From assembly GCA_905479985.1 (NCBI GenBank), contig CAJQOM010000016.1, positions 1-64,000 of the forward strand: a stretch of 64,000 bases of DNA. The letters are read 5' to 3'. A program made the translations under genes and the position numbers. Below are positions 16,524 to 26,644 of the stretch, piece after piece; the first letter of the stretch is position 1, and each line of letters begins with the position of its first letter. This DNA comes from an uncultured Gammaproteobacteria bacterium. GTDB taxonomy: Bacteria > Pseudomonadota > Gammaproteobacteria > Nitrosococcales > Methylophagaceae. Below the pieces are notes generated by a model, which had not been told where the DNA came from, did no database searches, and saw nothing but the letters and a program-made list of their open reading frames with translations.

Positions 16524-19500
16524 TTAATCATCTGGCGCAGTTTGGGTGTCAATGCCAGGTAATTTCCACAACACAAATAATGCCGGAAATACCAATAACA
16601 CCACCACCATGGTCGAGGCTGTACCCCCTACCATAGGCGCTGCAATACGTTTCATCACATCTGCGCCAGTGCCATCGCTCATTAAAATGGGAATCAACGA
16701 TATGGATAGCACAAGCCCTGTCATCAGCATCGGCCTAATCCGCTGGGCTGCTCCCGTAGCAACTTCTTCAAAAAACACAGCTGGGCTCATGTGCACTACG
16801 CGTTTCTGCGCTTCATTCAGTGCATTATCCAGGTAATGCAGCATTAACAGACCAAGTTCTGCTGCTAAACCCGCCATCGCTATCATCCCGACCCAAACAG
16901 CGACACTCAGCTTATATTCCAATGCATAAAGTAGCCAAACCGAGCCCATCAACGCAAATGGCATGGCTGTCAGCACAAAAAACGTGTCGCTAAATCGGCC
17001 TCGATGCAGATAAAGCAACAAAAAAATAGCCAGTAAAGTCGCAGGCACCATCCATAGAAGCTTGGCGTTTGCACGTTCAAAATGTTGAAACTGGCCAGCC
17101 CAAGCTAATCGATAACCTTCTGGGAGTACAATTTTTTCCGCAACCACTTGCTTAGCCAGTGTCACATAATCAGCAACACCTAAGTCACCTTGAGGGCCAC
17201 TCTTGATATCGACAAAGACAAAGCCCACTAATTGACCATCCTCATTACGGATCATTGGTGCACCAGTACGAAAGTGCATTTTAGCCACTTCGCTGATCGG
17301 CACTTGAGTGCCCGTTTTAGTCGGCACGAGTACCTTTTCCAACGCCTGAATAGAATCCCGATAATCGCGTGCGTAACGCACATTGACTTGATAACGTTCT
17401 CGACCTTCGACTGTTTGTGTTGCTGGCACACCACCAACCGCAGCCATCAACACATCTTGAACATCCTGTACGTTAAGGCCATAACGCGCAGCGGCATCTC
17501 TATCGATATCAAAATCCAGGAAATATCCCCCGGTTAAACGCTCGGCAAAGGCACTCCGGGTATACGGTGATGTACGCGGATCATCTTGCAAAGCCCGCTC
17601 AATAGACACCGCTGTTTTCTCGATTTGTCCAAGATCATCACCAAAGACCTTAATCCCGAGTGTGCTACGAAACCCAGTGGCCATCATTTCAGTACGGGTC
17701 TGAACCGGCATCCACCAGATATTGGGCATCCCGGGATAACTGAGTTTTTCATCCATTTCGGCAATCAGATCATCCCAACTCAGACCTTTACGCCACTGGT
17801 CCCGCGGCTTAAGCGTAATCACTGTTTCCACCATCGATAATGGCGCTGGGTCGGTCGCACTCGTCGACCGGCCAATCTTACCAAAGACCCGTTCCACTTC
17901 AGGGAAGGCTTTAAGCTGTTTATCCATACTTTGTAGCACTTTCCCTGCTTCAGTAATCGACATACCAGGAAGCGCCGTGGGCATGTAGAGAATACTGCCT
18001 TCATTCAGTGGTGGCATAAACTCATTACCCAATTGTTTGGCGATTGGCCAAGTTAACAGCAACGACAACAAAGCCACACTCACCAGCGCCCAACGGAATC
18101 GAATGCAGAAGCGAATCATCGGCAGAAATAATGCTATCAACATCCTGTTTATGGGGTTGCGCTCCGAACGGATTTTGCCCCGCACCAACAGCACTGCCAA
18201 CGCAGGAATCAAGGTAACTGACAAAATAGCAGCAAACGCCATGCTGTAAGTTTTAGTAAAGGCCAATGGTTGAAACAAACGACCTTCGGTAGCTTCCAAT
18301 GAAAATACCGGGGCGAAGGAGATGGTGATGATCACCAAGGAAAAGAAAATGCTCGGCCCCACATCCTGCATGGCACGAATAATCAGGGCCCTTCTATCCT
18401 TTTCAGGATGCGCATGGCTGAGTTTTTTGTGCACGTTATCCATCATCACCACAGCGGCATCAACCATGGCACCAATCGCGACAGCAATCCCCCCTAAAGA
18501 CATGATATTGGCAGTGAGGCCTTGCTGAGCCATGGGAATAAATGCCAGTAGAGTAGCGATAGGTAGCGTAATCGCCGCCACCAAGGCAGAACGGACATGT
18601 AGCAAAAATGCGAAGATAATCAGCGACACAACAATCATCTCTTCAATCAAGGTCTGTTTTAATGTGTCAATGGCACGCAATATCAAATCCGACCGATCAT
18701 AAGTAATCACCACTTCCACACCATCAGGCAACCCTGCTTGTACATCTTGCAAGCGTTGCTTAATCCGCTCAATCACATTAAGCGCATTCTCACCATAGCG
18801 CATCACCACGATACCACCCACAGTCTGCCCTTCACCATCGAGTTCCGCCAGCCCACGTTGCATAGCAGGGCCTAACTTGATCTCAGCCACTTGAGATAAT
18901 TTAATCGGCACATGGTTTTTATCCACGCCGATCACCACCTTGGTTAGATCCTCTTTGGATTTGATGTAACCCCGACCACGTACAAAATGTTCGTGTCCTG
19001 AAATTTCCAGTACACGGCCACCCACATCATTATTTGAACGCCGGATAGCCTCAATCACCTTGGGTAAGCCAATGCCAAAACTAGCCAACCGATGAGGATC
19101 GATTTGCACTTGATACTCTTTGACAAAACCACCCACAGAAGCAACTTCTGCAACACCCTTGACTGACGACAGCCAATAACGGAGTTTGAAATCTTGCAAT
19201 GCACGTAGGTCAGCTAGATCATGTTTCCCGCTTTTATCTACTAAAGCATATTGAAACACCCAGCCAACACCCGTCGCATCTGGGCCTAGGGAGGGTTGAA
19301 CATCATCTGGTAGTTGCTTAGTCGCGGTATTCAGGTATTCCAACACCCGTGATCGTGCCCAATAGATATCGGTGTTATCCTCAAAAATGACATACACAAA
19401 ACTAGCGCCGAGAAAGCTTTGACCCCGTACAAAACGTACATTGGGAACCGACAGTAATGCCGTAGTGAGTGGATAGGTAATTTGATCCTCCACCAGATCA

Positions 19501-19718
19501 GGACTACGTCCAGGCCACTCGGTATAAACGATCACCTGGGTGTCCGTTAAATCAGGAATAGCATCCAACGGCGCCTGAAAAAAACTGCGATAACCCCATA
19601 GGGCCATTATCAAAACAATTAGAATAGTGATCCCAGGGTTGTTGGCACAATAGGCGATAATTTTGCCAACCCAACCGGCTTGCTCAGAAGAAGCATTATT
19701 TAAAGTAGGGTCTACCAT
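16524..19718 (-). CDS. cusA: CusA/CzcA-type heavy-metal RND efflux permease
   Basis: Inner-membrane proton-driven pump of 1064 residues. It has the RND layout of twelve predicted helices with two large periplasmic loops; GGIAVAIGAMVDAAVVMMDN contains the helix 4 acidic residue typical of heavy-metal pumps. The methionine-rich stretches LPGMSITEAGKVL and TRTEMMATGFRS resemble those of Cu(I)/Ag(I) pumps rather than Zn/Co/Cd pumps, so monovalent copper or silver is the likely substrate. It overlaps the adaptor gene by seven bases and is last in a four-gene unit. The 110 bp after the stop holds nothing I can assign. Confidence 0.93.
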   Translation of the reverse strand: MVDPTLNNASSEQAGWVGKIIAYCANNPGITILIVLIMALWGYRSFFQAPLDAIPDLTDTQVIVYTEWPGRSPDLVEDQITYPLTTALLSVPNVRFVRGQSFLGASFVYVIFEDNTDIYWARSRVLEYLNTATKQLPDDVQPSLGPDATGVGWVFQYALVDKSGKHDLADLRALQDFKLRYWLSSVKGVAEVASVGGFVKEYQVQIDPHRLASFGIGLPKVIEAIRRSNNDVGGRVLEISGHEHFVRGRGYIKSKEDLTKVVIGVDKNHVPIKLSQVAEIKLGPAMQRGLAELDGEGQTVGGIVVMRYGENALNVIERIKQRLQDVQAGLPDGVEVVITYDRSDLILRAIDTLKQTLIEEMIVVSLIIFAFLLHVRSALVAAITLPIATLLAFIPMAQQGLTANIMSLGGIAVAIGAMVDAAVVMMDNVHKKLSHAHPEKDRRALIIRAMQDVGPSIFFSLVIITISFAPVFSLEATEGRLFQPLAFTKTYSMAFAAILSVTLIPALAVLLVRGKIRSERNPINRMLIALFLPMIRFCIRFRWALVSVALLSLLLTWPIAKQLGNEFMPPLNEGSILYMPTALPGMSITEAGKVLQSMDKQLKAFPEVERVFGKIGRSTSATDPAPLSMVETVITLKPRDQWRKGLSWDDLIAEMDEKLSYPGMPNIWWMPVQTRTEMMATGFRSTLGIKVFGDDLGQIEKTAVSIERALQDDPRTSPYTRSAFAERLTGGYFLDFDIDRDAAARYGLNVQDVQDVLMAAVGGVPATQTVEGRERYQVNVRYARDYRDSIQALEKVLVPTKTGTQVPISEVAKMHFRTGAPMIRNEDGQLVGFVFVDIKSGPQGDLGVADYVTLAKQVVAEKIVLPEGYRLAWAGQFQHFERANAKLLWMVPATLLAIFLLLYLHRGRFSDTFFVLTAMPFALMGSVWLLYALEYKLSVAVWVGMIAMAGLAAELGLLMLHYLDNALNEAQKRVVHMSPAVFFEEVATGAAQRIRPMLMTGLVLSISLIPILMSDGTGADVMKRIAAPMVGGTASTMVVVLLVFPALFVLWKLPGIDTQTAPDD

Positions 19719-21295
19719 TGGTCAATGCCTGATTTGAGTTTACTTTCAGCAGCAATCAGAAAATTCCCAGAAATGACAATGGCATCGCCATCGGCCAAGC
19801 CCTCTCGTACAATAACGTACTCACCATCACTATAGCCGGTGAGAATAGTTTGAGGCTGCAAACGACCATCACCCAAATCTCGAAACACAATACGTTTGTC
19901 ACCCGAGACCAGTACCGCTTCTTCAGGAATCACAAGCATGTCCCCCAAATCTGCTTTCAAGGTAACGCGAGTAAACTGGCCAGGTTTAAGCAGGCCATTC
20001 GCATTCTTAACGTCTAAACGCACACGGGTAGTACGGGTGTTTTTAGTAAGAAAAGGATCAATCTGCATAACTTTGGCTTCAAAACCTTGTTCCGGTAAAT
20101 TGGACAAAGTCAGACTGGCACTCATACCAGTTTCAATCAACGGCAAGTCCTGCTCATAAGCATAGGTTTCGATCCACAAACTGGACAAATCAGCCAGCCG
20201 AAGTAAGCCTTCTCCCCGTTTAAACGCTGAGCCTCTGACAATATTTTTTTCTATCACTACCCCATCAGCAGGAGCAAAAATAGGAAGGTAGTTTTGCGCT
20301 TTACCCTGACGTCCCAACCAGCTAACTTGCTGAGAAGTAAGCCCCCATAACATCAGCCTTTTTCGGCTGGCAGTCGTAAAGTCATTACGCTTCGAACCAG
20401 CACCAGACCGTTTTTGCGTTCCCAGATACTCCTCTTGTAAGGAAAGTAATTCAGGACTAAATACCGAGAATAGAATGTCGCCTTTACGGATAGGCTTACC
20501 GATAAAATCAGCATTCAAATTGCCAATCCAACCATCAAAACGCAAACTGATATCGATCAGGCGTGTTTCATCAAAAGTCACTTCACCTTGCAAGATAATC
20601 GGCACCTCAAAATGTTTTTTCACGACATTTCCGGTCTTTACACCTATCGCCTGACGACGGCCTTTATCTACCAAGATGCTGCCACTTTGCAATTCATCCC
20701 GAGTGACTGACACCAAGTCCATGCCACAGATTGGACAGGTACCTGGTGTCGCAGATTTAACCGAAGGGTGCATCGAACAAGTGTGATAAGCAACATCGTC
20801 AATAGGAGTTGCAGTGATTAGCTTAATCCCTTCCCTACCCGTGACCATCTCAAATGAAAGATCAACATGGTGAGCCTCATCAGTAGCAACATCCACAGCC
20901 AATGACCATTCGCCCACCATGGGAACATCAAACTCCCCTTGATACATTCCCGGTGTGATTTCAACAATATCTGCCTGGACATACATCGCAGGCATAGAGC
21001 CGATCGCAGACATTTCACCAACAGCACGAACATCCGCACCCTGAATGGGTTGCTCCTGATTATCTCGTACCTGGATCACAATATGGTTTTTGCCAACGAC
21101 AGGCGTTTCAGGCAGAGTTGATACCGCTAACTGAAAAGGTCCAGCATTAATAAAATTGACCTGCGTCACTGTGCTGCTATTTGCCTTAAAAAAGGTCATC
21201 ATCGACCCGTCTTTTTGGATAATCCACAAACCAAGCAACAGAATCACCACTATCACCGAACAACCTACCCAATATTCTTTAGCTAGCTTACTCAT
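19712..21295 (-). CDS. cusB: CusB-type RND periplasmic adaptor with FixH-like and metal-binding domains
   Basis: Membrane-fusion protein linking pump and outer-membrane channel. One N-terminal helix anchors it, followed by a FixH/YtkA-like beta domain (about 40-150), a heavy-metal-binding domain with YHTCSMHPSVK and GTCPICGMDL (about 170-200), then barrel-sandwich hybrid and beta-barrel domains. The Cys/Met/His of the small domain would bind Cu or Ag. I place the start at 21293-21295 because GAGGAG lies just upstream; longer frames reach 21337. It overlaps cusC by eight bases, so translation is probably coupled. Confidence 0.92.
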   Translation of the reverse strand: MSKLAKEYWVGCSVIVVILLLGLWIIQKDGSMMTFFKANSSTVTQVNFINAGPFQLAVSTLPETPVVGKNHIVIQVRDNQEQPIQGADVRAVGEMSAIGSMPAMYVQADIVEITPGMYQGEFDVPMVGEWSLAVDVATDEAHHVDLSFEMVTGREGIKLITATPIDDVAYHTCSMHPSVKSATPGTCPICGMDLVSVTRDELQSGSILVDKGRRQAIGVKTGNVVKKHFEVPIILQGEVTFDETRLIDISLRFDGWIGNLNADFIGKPIRKGDILFSVFSPELLSLQEEYLGTQKRSGAGSKRNDFTTASRKRLMLWGLTSQQVSWLGRQGKAQNYLPIFAPADGVVIEKNIVRGSAFKRGEGLLRLADLSSLWIETYAYEQDLPLIETGMSASLTLSNLPEQGFEAKVMQIDPFLTKNTRTTRVRLDVKNANGLLKPGQFTRVTLKADLGDMLVIPEEAVLVSGDKRIVFRDLGDGRLQPQTILTGYSDGEYVIVREGLADGDAIVISGNFLIAAESKLKSGIDQW

Positions 21296-22643
21296 CTCTA
21301 GTCTCCTCTTCATGATAGCGGTGAGTAGATGAGGCAATGTTATTATCAGTATCGCTCGTTGAAGTCGAGGCGATCATCTGGACAAGACCGGCCGCAGCCA
21401 TTAACTCAGAAAATTGGGCATATTGCTCACTGAGCGCTTGCTTAGCCTTACGCTCAGTCGTCAACAATTGGCGCTCGGCAATGAACAAAGACAAGAAATC
21501 ACCCACTCCAGATTGGTATTCATCAAGAGCCGTGGTCAAGCTCTCTTCCGCCAGTGGCAATAAGTCCTGCTGATAGAGTTGATACACGTCGATCGCCTGC
21601 TGCCAAAAACTGTACCGTTGCATCAGTTGCTCTCGTAACGCCACCCTTAAATCCTGCTGCTCCCAGCGTAGAGCACTTTGTTCGGCACGCAAACTATCTT
21701 CCCGACTGGTCCGTTTGCCAAAATCAAAAGGTAAATTAAGGCTCACACCAACCACCAAGCGTTGTTCCTCATTGACCCATAAACTATTGTAACGCGCCAT
21801 CGCTGAAAGACTCGGGTAGCGGTCCTTTTCTCTCAGTGCCAATTCGGTGTTTTTTTGTCGCCGTTGTGCATCTAATCTCTGCATCACAGGTTGATGACTT
21901 AATTCCGCCAACAGTGCAGTAAATTTGTCCGCAGGTAAAACAGTGAGGGGCAAACCAATATTGATATCAAACGTCGTCGTTGTAGGAAGGTTCGTCAGCC
22001 TCCTCAATTTGCTGGTATCTCGCTCAATAGCGGCTTGCAGTTCTATCGCTTCCTGTAACAACAGGTGATGTTCATGAGTGGCTTGCAAGACTGCTGACTT
22101 ACTCGCCGTACCCGAAACATATTTGGCCTTCACGATAGCCATTAAGTCTTGCCAGAGCACTTGATGTCGTTGGTTAATAGACAATATCATCCGATGATAT
22201 TGCCACTGTCCGTAGTTGGCCCGAACACCGCCCGCTAACCGTACTTGATCCTGATACTGTCTCGCTTGCCAAACATCGCTTTGAGCGCCGGCCGCTTTTT
22301 CCCGAAGTGACAATACCTCCGGCCAAGGCAAAGACTGGCTCAGCTCCACAATATAGCCATCATCAAAACGTTTGTCACCGAAAGTCCGTGGCGCCACTCC
22401 CAGCATCAACTTTGGATCATCTAACTGCCCAACGCTGTCGACTTGGTGTCGTTGCGCTTGCAAACGATCTTTAATCGCACGTTGAGCAGCATTACAATCA
22501 ATCGCCAAACGCACCAGTATTTCACTGTCAGTGACAAGGGGAATCTGACATTCTGTTTCTGCCATAACAAACAGTGGGGTAAGCATCAACCCGATTAAAA
22601 GTGGCACAAAAGCGGAACGAACCAACCATTGAAAATAAATCAT
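21288..22643 (-). CDS. cusC: CusC-type outer-membrane efflux channel (TolC family)
   Basis: A 451-residue outer-membrane efflux protein. It has an N-terminal signal peptide (hydrophobic segment AFVPLLIGLMLTPLFVMA, cleavage probably before ETECQ) and two TolC-type repeats with long amphipathic helices; LPWPEVLSLREKAAG and FDFGKRTSRED are typical beta-strand to helix transitions. It forms the exit duct for the CusBA pump. The Cys in ETECQI is not in a lipobox, so lipidation is not predicted. It is second in the operon, after the Cys-rich gene. Confidence 0.9.
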   Translation of the reverse strand: MIYFQWLVRSAFVPLLIGLMLTPLFVMAETECQIPLVTDSEILVRLAIDCNAAQRAIKDRLQAQRHQVDSVGQLDDPKLMLGVAPRTFGDKRFDDGYIVELSQSLPWPEVLSLREKAAGAQSDVWQARQYQDQVRLAGGVRANYGQWQYHRMILSINQRHQVLWQDLMAIVKAKYVSGTASKSAVLQATHEHHLLLQEAIELQAAIERDTSKLRRLTNLPTTTTFDINIGLPLTVLPADKFTALLAELSHQPVMQRLDAQRRQKNTELALREKDRYPSLSAMARYNSLWVNEEQRLVVGVSLNLPFDFGKRTSREDSLRAEQSALRWEQQDLRVALREQLMQRYSFWQQAIDVYQLYQQDLLPLAEESLTTALDEYQSGVGDFLSLFIAERQLLTTERKAKQALSEQYAQFSELMAAAGLVQMIASTSTSDTDNNIASSTHRYHEEETRDE

Positions 22644-22757
22644 TGCTTAACTCCTCTGAACTCTATAGCCAGAGACGTGACAAACACGCTAAATGGCTAT
22701 GAATTGCTATTCAATACGAGTATTGAATAGCAATTATCTTGAACGTTCAGAAAGGGT

Positions 22758-23186
22758 TTAAATGCGTAATCTTAAGGTAGATAGGTAGGTTGCTGTTCCG
22801 GGATGACCAGGGTCAGTATGAAATTCAACTATCCCCATTGAAGAGGGGTTATTCGTAAGTTCTGGCCAAAGGCTTATCAACAGAAAAACCAGTTTTACTT
22901 GCGGTATTTCAAACGTTGGAGCCGGTTGAGTAACAGGATCGTCTGCTTCGATATCGCTGGCTTTCAGGGTGAGTTCACTACTAATATCACAACAAAAGGA
23001 ATGATTGGTTTGATCTTTCTCAACCTCTCGTTGCGTGTCCATGTCATCGCAACAACAGTGCTTTATAGGGCCACCATGATCCATCATCTGACAGGCAAAA
23101 ACAGTCTGCACCTGTAATAGCAGGCTCAGTAGCATAATGGCTACCGTTACCTTTTTTTGCCAGTACAATGTTTTGAATGGATTCAT
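22758..23186 (-). CDS. Cys-rich exported protein heading the metal-efflux operon
   Basis: A 142-residue protein of unknown family. It has a signal-type N-terminus (MNPFKTLYWQKKVTVAIMLL, ending near VFA before CQMMDHGG), so it is probably exported. The mature part starts with a dense metal-ligand patch: CQMMDHGG, then KHCCCDDM, then SFCCDIS, giving six Cys plus His and Met within about 40 residues. A second hydrophobic segment (VKLVFLLISLWP) lies near residue 104. It is first in the operon, 115 bp ahead of cusC and right after a MerR-type promoter. A periplasmic copper or silver chelator or sensor is a reasonable inference. Confidence 0.7.
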   Translation of the reverse strand: MNPFKTLYWQKKVTVAIMLLSLLLQVQTVFACQMMDHGGPIKHCCCDDMDTQREVEKDQTNHSFCCDISSELTLKASDIEADDPVTQPAPTFEIPQVKLVFLLISLWPELTNNPSSMGIVEFHTDPGHPGTATYLSTLRLRI

Positions 23187-23227
23187 TTACTAATTAAGCC
23201 TGTCATTAGCTATAATAGCTACAAGCT

Positions 23228-23258
23228 ATAGTAAACCCCTACTCAAATACAGAGTCAA
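23228..23258 (-). promoter_or_regulatory. MerR-family-type promoter of the metal-efflux operon
   Basis: On the minus strand, -35 TTGACT (23258-23253) and -10 TACTAT (23233-23228) are separated by 19 bp, the over-long spacer typical of MerR-family-activated promoters. The spacer carries a partial dyad (ACTCTGTA against TAGGGGT) resembling CadR/PbrR/CueR-type operators. No merR-family gene is in the window. A second palindrome, TAGCTATAATAGCTA, lies at 23207-23221 near the predicted transcript start. Confidence 0.75.
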
Positions 23259-23356
23259 GCGAAAATGTGCTTGAGAAACTACATTGAGAAGATGTGAAAC
23301 AAAATTAGGATCAGTAAAAACATCATGCCATTGCTATTAAAATACTTAGAGACGTT

Positions 23357-23824
23357 ATGAGCCAAATAAAAGTACTATTCGTTTGCATGGGCAATATCTG
23401 CCGCTCACCGACTGCAGAAGGCGTATTCAACAAGTTACTTCAAGATAAACAGCTAACTGATCGGTTTTTAATCGATTCAGCTGGCACACATGACTACCAT
23501 ATTGGCAAAAGCCCCGACGGTAGAGCACAACAAACCGCCAAACAACGCGGTATTGATTTATCTGCTCTCCAAGGTCGCCAAGTGAATAACGACGACTTTG
23601 ACTATTTTGATCACATTCTCGCGATGGATACTGATAACGCTGAAATTTTAAGGAATGCTTGCCCTAACGAGCTCCAACATAAAATTAAACTATTTTTAGA
23701 TTTTGCACCGGAACAAGACGAACGCAATGTACCCGATCCTTACTTCGGCGGGCAGAACGGTTTTGAGCATGTTTTTGACTTAGTCGAAACAGCATCAAAT
23801 GGTTTTTTAGACTCAGTTCTCTAA
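23357..23824 (+). CDS. Low-molecular-weight protein tyrosine phosphatase
   Basis: A 155-residue cytosolic phosphatase. The P-loop C-x5-R-S is seen in VCMGNICRSPTAEG (about residues 9-22), and the general acid Asp in VPDPYFGG near residue 127. The fold and length match the low-Mr family, which includes the arsenate-reductase-like and Wzb-like enzymes. Its substrate is unknown; no capsule or kinase gene is adjacent. It is transcribed away from the metal-efflux operon. Confidence 0.92.
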   Translation: MSQIKVLFVCMGNICRSPTAEGVFNKLLQDKQLTDRFLIDSAGTHDYHIGKSPDGRAQQTAKQRGIDLSALQGRQVNNDDFDYFDHILAMDTDNAEILRNACPNELQHKIKLFLDFAPEQDERNVPDPYFGGQNGFEHVFDLVETASNGFLDSVL

Positions 23825-23859
23825 TTCAACCTGAAATAGAGAAAATCACAGGCTTAATT

Positions 23860-23884
23860 CTTTGAACTATTCGACAGTTCAAAG
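23860..23884. terminator. Stem-loop between the phosphatase gene and nhaD
   Basis: CTTTGAACT (23860-23868) pairs perfectly with AGTTCAAAG (23876-23884) around seven bases. It lies 36 bp after the phosphatase stop. It has no strong U-run, so it may be a terminator or part of the nhaD leader. Confidence 0.4.
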
Positions 23885-23960
23885 GTAATATCACTTTTCA
23901 TAATATATTCATCAAAGTATGATTGTCATTAATAATCTACTTCAAGTAATGGAATCTTAT

Positions 23961-25445
23961 ATGTTGAAACATCTGCAGATTAACCCAATAGCAACAGCAA
24001 GCCTTTTTAGCCTACTACTCCTGTTATTTCCCCAAATGTCATTCGCATCCGCCGACATACCCTTTTTAGATTTAACCACCCATTGGGTCGGTTACGCCTC
24101 ATTGGCTATCTTCGTCTTTGCCTACATCTTAGTGATCGCAGAAGAAGAAATTCATATGCGAAAATCCAAACCTGTGATGATTGCAGCCGGTGTCATTTGG
24201 GCAATGATTGCCATTATCTATGCGCAACAAGCAGATACGGCCTTCCATCACACAGCAGAAGTGATGATTAGACACAGCCTCCTAGAATTTGCAGAATTAT
24301 TCCTATTTTTACTTGCTGCAATGACCTTCATCAACACCATGGGTGAACGTGGAGTATTTGATGCTTTACGCAGCTGGTTGGTCAATCAAGGTTTCTCATT
24401 ACGCACTATTTTCTGGCTCACAGGCATACTCGCTTTCGTTATTTCACCAATTGCTGACAACCTAACCACCGCATTATTAATGGCAACTGTTGCCATGGCT
24501 GTCGGTGGTGATAACATCAAATTTGTATCGATTGCCTGTATCAACATCGTTGTAGCAGCGAATGCCGGTGGCGCCTTCAGTCCATTTGGTGACATTACGA
24601 CATTGATGGTTTGGCAAAAAGGACTGGTCGACTTTAGTCAATTCTTTTCCTTATTTCTGCCATCCGTCGTTAACTGGATTATTCCTGCCGTTATCATGTC
24701 AATGGCCGTCGGTGCAGGTAAACCCGATGTAGCAAAAGAAACGGTCACACTCAAACCGGGTGCTTTCACTGTTGTCTTTCTATTCTTACTGACCATCACT
24801 ATGGCTGTCAGTGCCCATAGCTTCTTACACATTCCACCTGTTATCGGCATGATGACCGGTCTTGGCTTCCTCAAAGTCTATGGCTACTACCTCAAAATGA
24901 GACATAAGTTTCACGAAGAAATAATGGGAGATGATGGACAAAGCACCATGTCTATAGAAGGGATTAACCAAAATCAAGACAAAGACTTCAATATTTTTAG
25001 ACAACTTGAACGTGCTGAGTGGGATACCCTCATGTTCTTCTACGGCATTATTCTAACCGTAGGTGGTTTAGGCACAATCGGTTATCTCACCGTTGGCTCC
25101 CAGCTCATGTATGGTGATCTCGGCGCAACCAATGCCAATATTCTCGTCGGTATACTCTCAGCACTTATCGATAATATTCCGGTTATGTTTGCCGTCTTAT
25201 CAATGATGCCAAGCATGGATATGGGCCAATGGCTTCTCGTCACCTTAACTGCCGGTGTTGGTGGGTCAATGTTATCGATCGGCTCTGCAGCCGGTGTTGC
25301 CGTCATGGGTCAGGCAAGAGGTATTTATACCTTCTTCGCGCATCTAAAATGGATTTGGGCAATTGCCTTAGGCTATGGTGCCAGTATCGCAATGCATTTA
25401 TGGCTCAATGCAGATTTATTCGATAATATTCCAATTGTGCCTTAA
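23961..25445 (+). CDS. nhaD: NhaD-type Na+/H+ antiporter
   Basis: Inner-membrane antiporter of the ion-transporter (IT) superfamily that exports Na+ or Li+. I place the start at 23961 (MLKHLQINPIAT, 494 residues) because GGA precedes it; the frame is open from 23919. The N-terminus looks like a signal sequence ending in QMSFA. About a dozen hydrophobic helices follow, with conserved polar stretches SPIADNLTTALLM, NAGGAFSPFGDITTLM and DNIPVMFAVLSM. These match the two half-repeats of NhaD. Such a gene suits a saline habitat and, with Rnf downstream, points to sodium-linked energetics. Confidence 0.9.
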   Translation: MLKHLQINPIATASLFSLLLLLFPQMSFASADIPFLDLTTHWVGYASLAIFVFAYILVIAEEEIHMRKSKPVMIAAGVIWAMIAIIYAQQADTAFHHTAEVMIRHSLLEFAELFLFLLAAMTFINTMGERGVFDALRSWLVNQGFSLRTIFWLTGILAFVISPIADNLTTALLMATVAMAVGGDNIKFVSIACINIVVAANAGGAFSPFGDITTLMVWQKGLVDFSQFFSLFLPSVVNWIIPAVIMSMAVGAGKPDVAKETVTLKPGAFTVVFLFLLTITMAVSAHSFLHIPPVIGMMTGLGFLKVYGYYLKMRHKFHEEIMGDDGQSTMSIEGINQNQDKDFNIFRQLERAEWDTLMFFYGIILTVGGLGTIGYLTVGSQLMYGDLGATNANILVGILSALIDNIPVMFAVLSMMPSMDMGQWLLVTLTAGVGGSMLSIGSAAGVAVMGQARGIYTFFAHLKWIWAIALGYGASIAMHLWLNADLFDNIPIVP

Positions 25446-25525
25446 ATTTAAACTATAAACCGATAGAACAAAATGAGTCGAGCGGGTAGAATAAGCCCCT
25501 AATCTATCCTTGAGTACTGGGTTCC

Positions 25526-26590
25526 ATGCTATATAGCACCGATAACTTGCGTATTGTCGGCACGCAAGAAGTCTTGCCGCCGGCAAAATTACACCTAGAA
25601 TTACCGATCACCGATGGCGCTTCTGAAACGGTGTTTAATTCCCGTGCGCAAACACAAGGTATTCTGCAAGGCGACGATGACCGTATCGTTGTCATCGTAG
25701 GCCCTTGCTCTATTCATGATCCTGAGGCCGCACGCGAATACGCAGCAAAACTCATTCCTTTAATCACCGAACTAAAAGATGACTTGCATATCATTATGCG
25801 GGTCTACTTCGAAAAACCGCGTTCTGTCGTCGGTTGGAAAGGCTTAATTAACGATCCCTACTTAGACGGTAGTTTTAAAATTAATGATGGCCTGCACTTT
25901 GCCCGCAAACTATTACTAGACCTCGCAGAAAAAGGCGTCCCTGCTGCAACGGAATATCTAGATCTTATCAGCCCACAATACATTTCAGACCTTGTGTCAT
26001 GGGGTGCTATAGGCGCGCGAACAACTGAAAGCCAAGCCCATCGTGAACTCGCATCAGGCCTTTCCTGCCCAGTGGGCTTTAAAAATGCCACCGATGGTGG
26101 TTTACAGATTGCCATTGACGCCTGTCTTTCAGCATCAAAGCCGCATCACTTTATGTCGCTCACCCGCGAAGGCCAGTCAGCTATTTTCTCAACAACAGGT
26201 AACCCTGATTGCCATGTCATTTTACGCGGCGGGAAAAAGCCAAACTATAATGCCAGCAATGTACAAGCGGCGGCAGAGCAAATTGGCTTATCTGGTCAAA
26301 CAGCACGTTTTATGATCGATTGCAGTCATGCTAATAGTGGTAAAAACCATGTACAACAAGAAGCAGTCTGCCTTGATGTCGCGCAACAAATTGCCAACGG
26401 CGAAAATCGCATTATGGGACTCATGTTAGAGAGTAACCTTGTTGCTGGTCGCCAAAACCAAGAACCCGATAAAGCACTTGTCTATGGGCAAAGCATTACC
26501 GATGCTTGTATGGCTTGGGATAATACCGAACCCCTTTTACAAGCATTAGCAACTGCTATTCGCACACGTCGGAAGCACGCTACAAAATAA
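25526..26590 (+). CDS. aroG: 3-deoxy-7-phosphoheptulonate synthase (class I DAHP synthase)
   Basis: First enzyme of the shikimate pathway, condensing phosphoenolpyruvate and erythrose-4-phosphate. The 354-residue protein has VGPCSIHDP (about 64-72), KPRSVVGWKGLINDP, GARTTESQ, and the metal/PEP-binding DCSHANSGK (about 270-278). It is the class I AroFGH type. Which aromatic amino acid inhibits it cannot be told from sequence with certainty; AroG is given as the closest symbol. Single gene between nhaD and the Rnf operon. Confidence 0.92.
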   Translation: MLYSTDNLRIVGTQEVLPPAKLHLELPITDGASETVFNSRAQTQGILQGDDDRIVVIVGPCSIHDPEAAREYAAKLIPLITELKDDLHIIMRVYFEKPRSVVGWKGLINDPYLDGSFKINDGLHFARKLLLDLAEKGVPAATEYLDLISPQYISDLVSWGAIGARTTESQAHRELASGLSCPVGFKNATDGGLQIAIDACLSASKPHHFMSLTREGQSAIFSTTGNPDCHVILRGGKKPNYNASNVQAAAEQIGLSGQTARFMIDCSHANSGKNHVQQEAVCLDVAQQIANGENRIMGLMLESNLVAGRQNQEPDKALVYGQSITDACMAWDNTEPLLQALATAIRTRRKHATK

Positions 26591-26644
26591 TCAGCCCGGC
26601 ATGACAATTGTCACTTAGCACTTCGAAAAAAGCCCGAAATCAGC

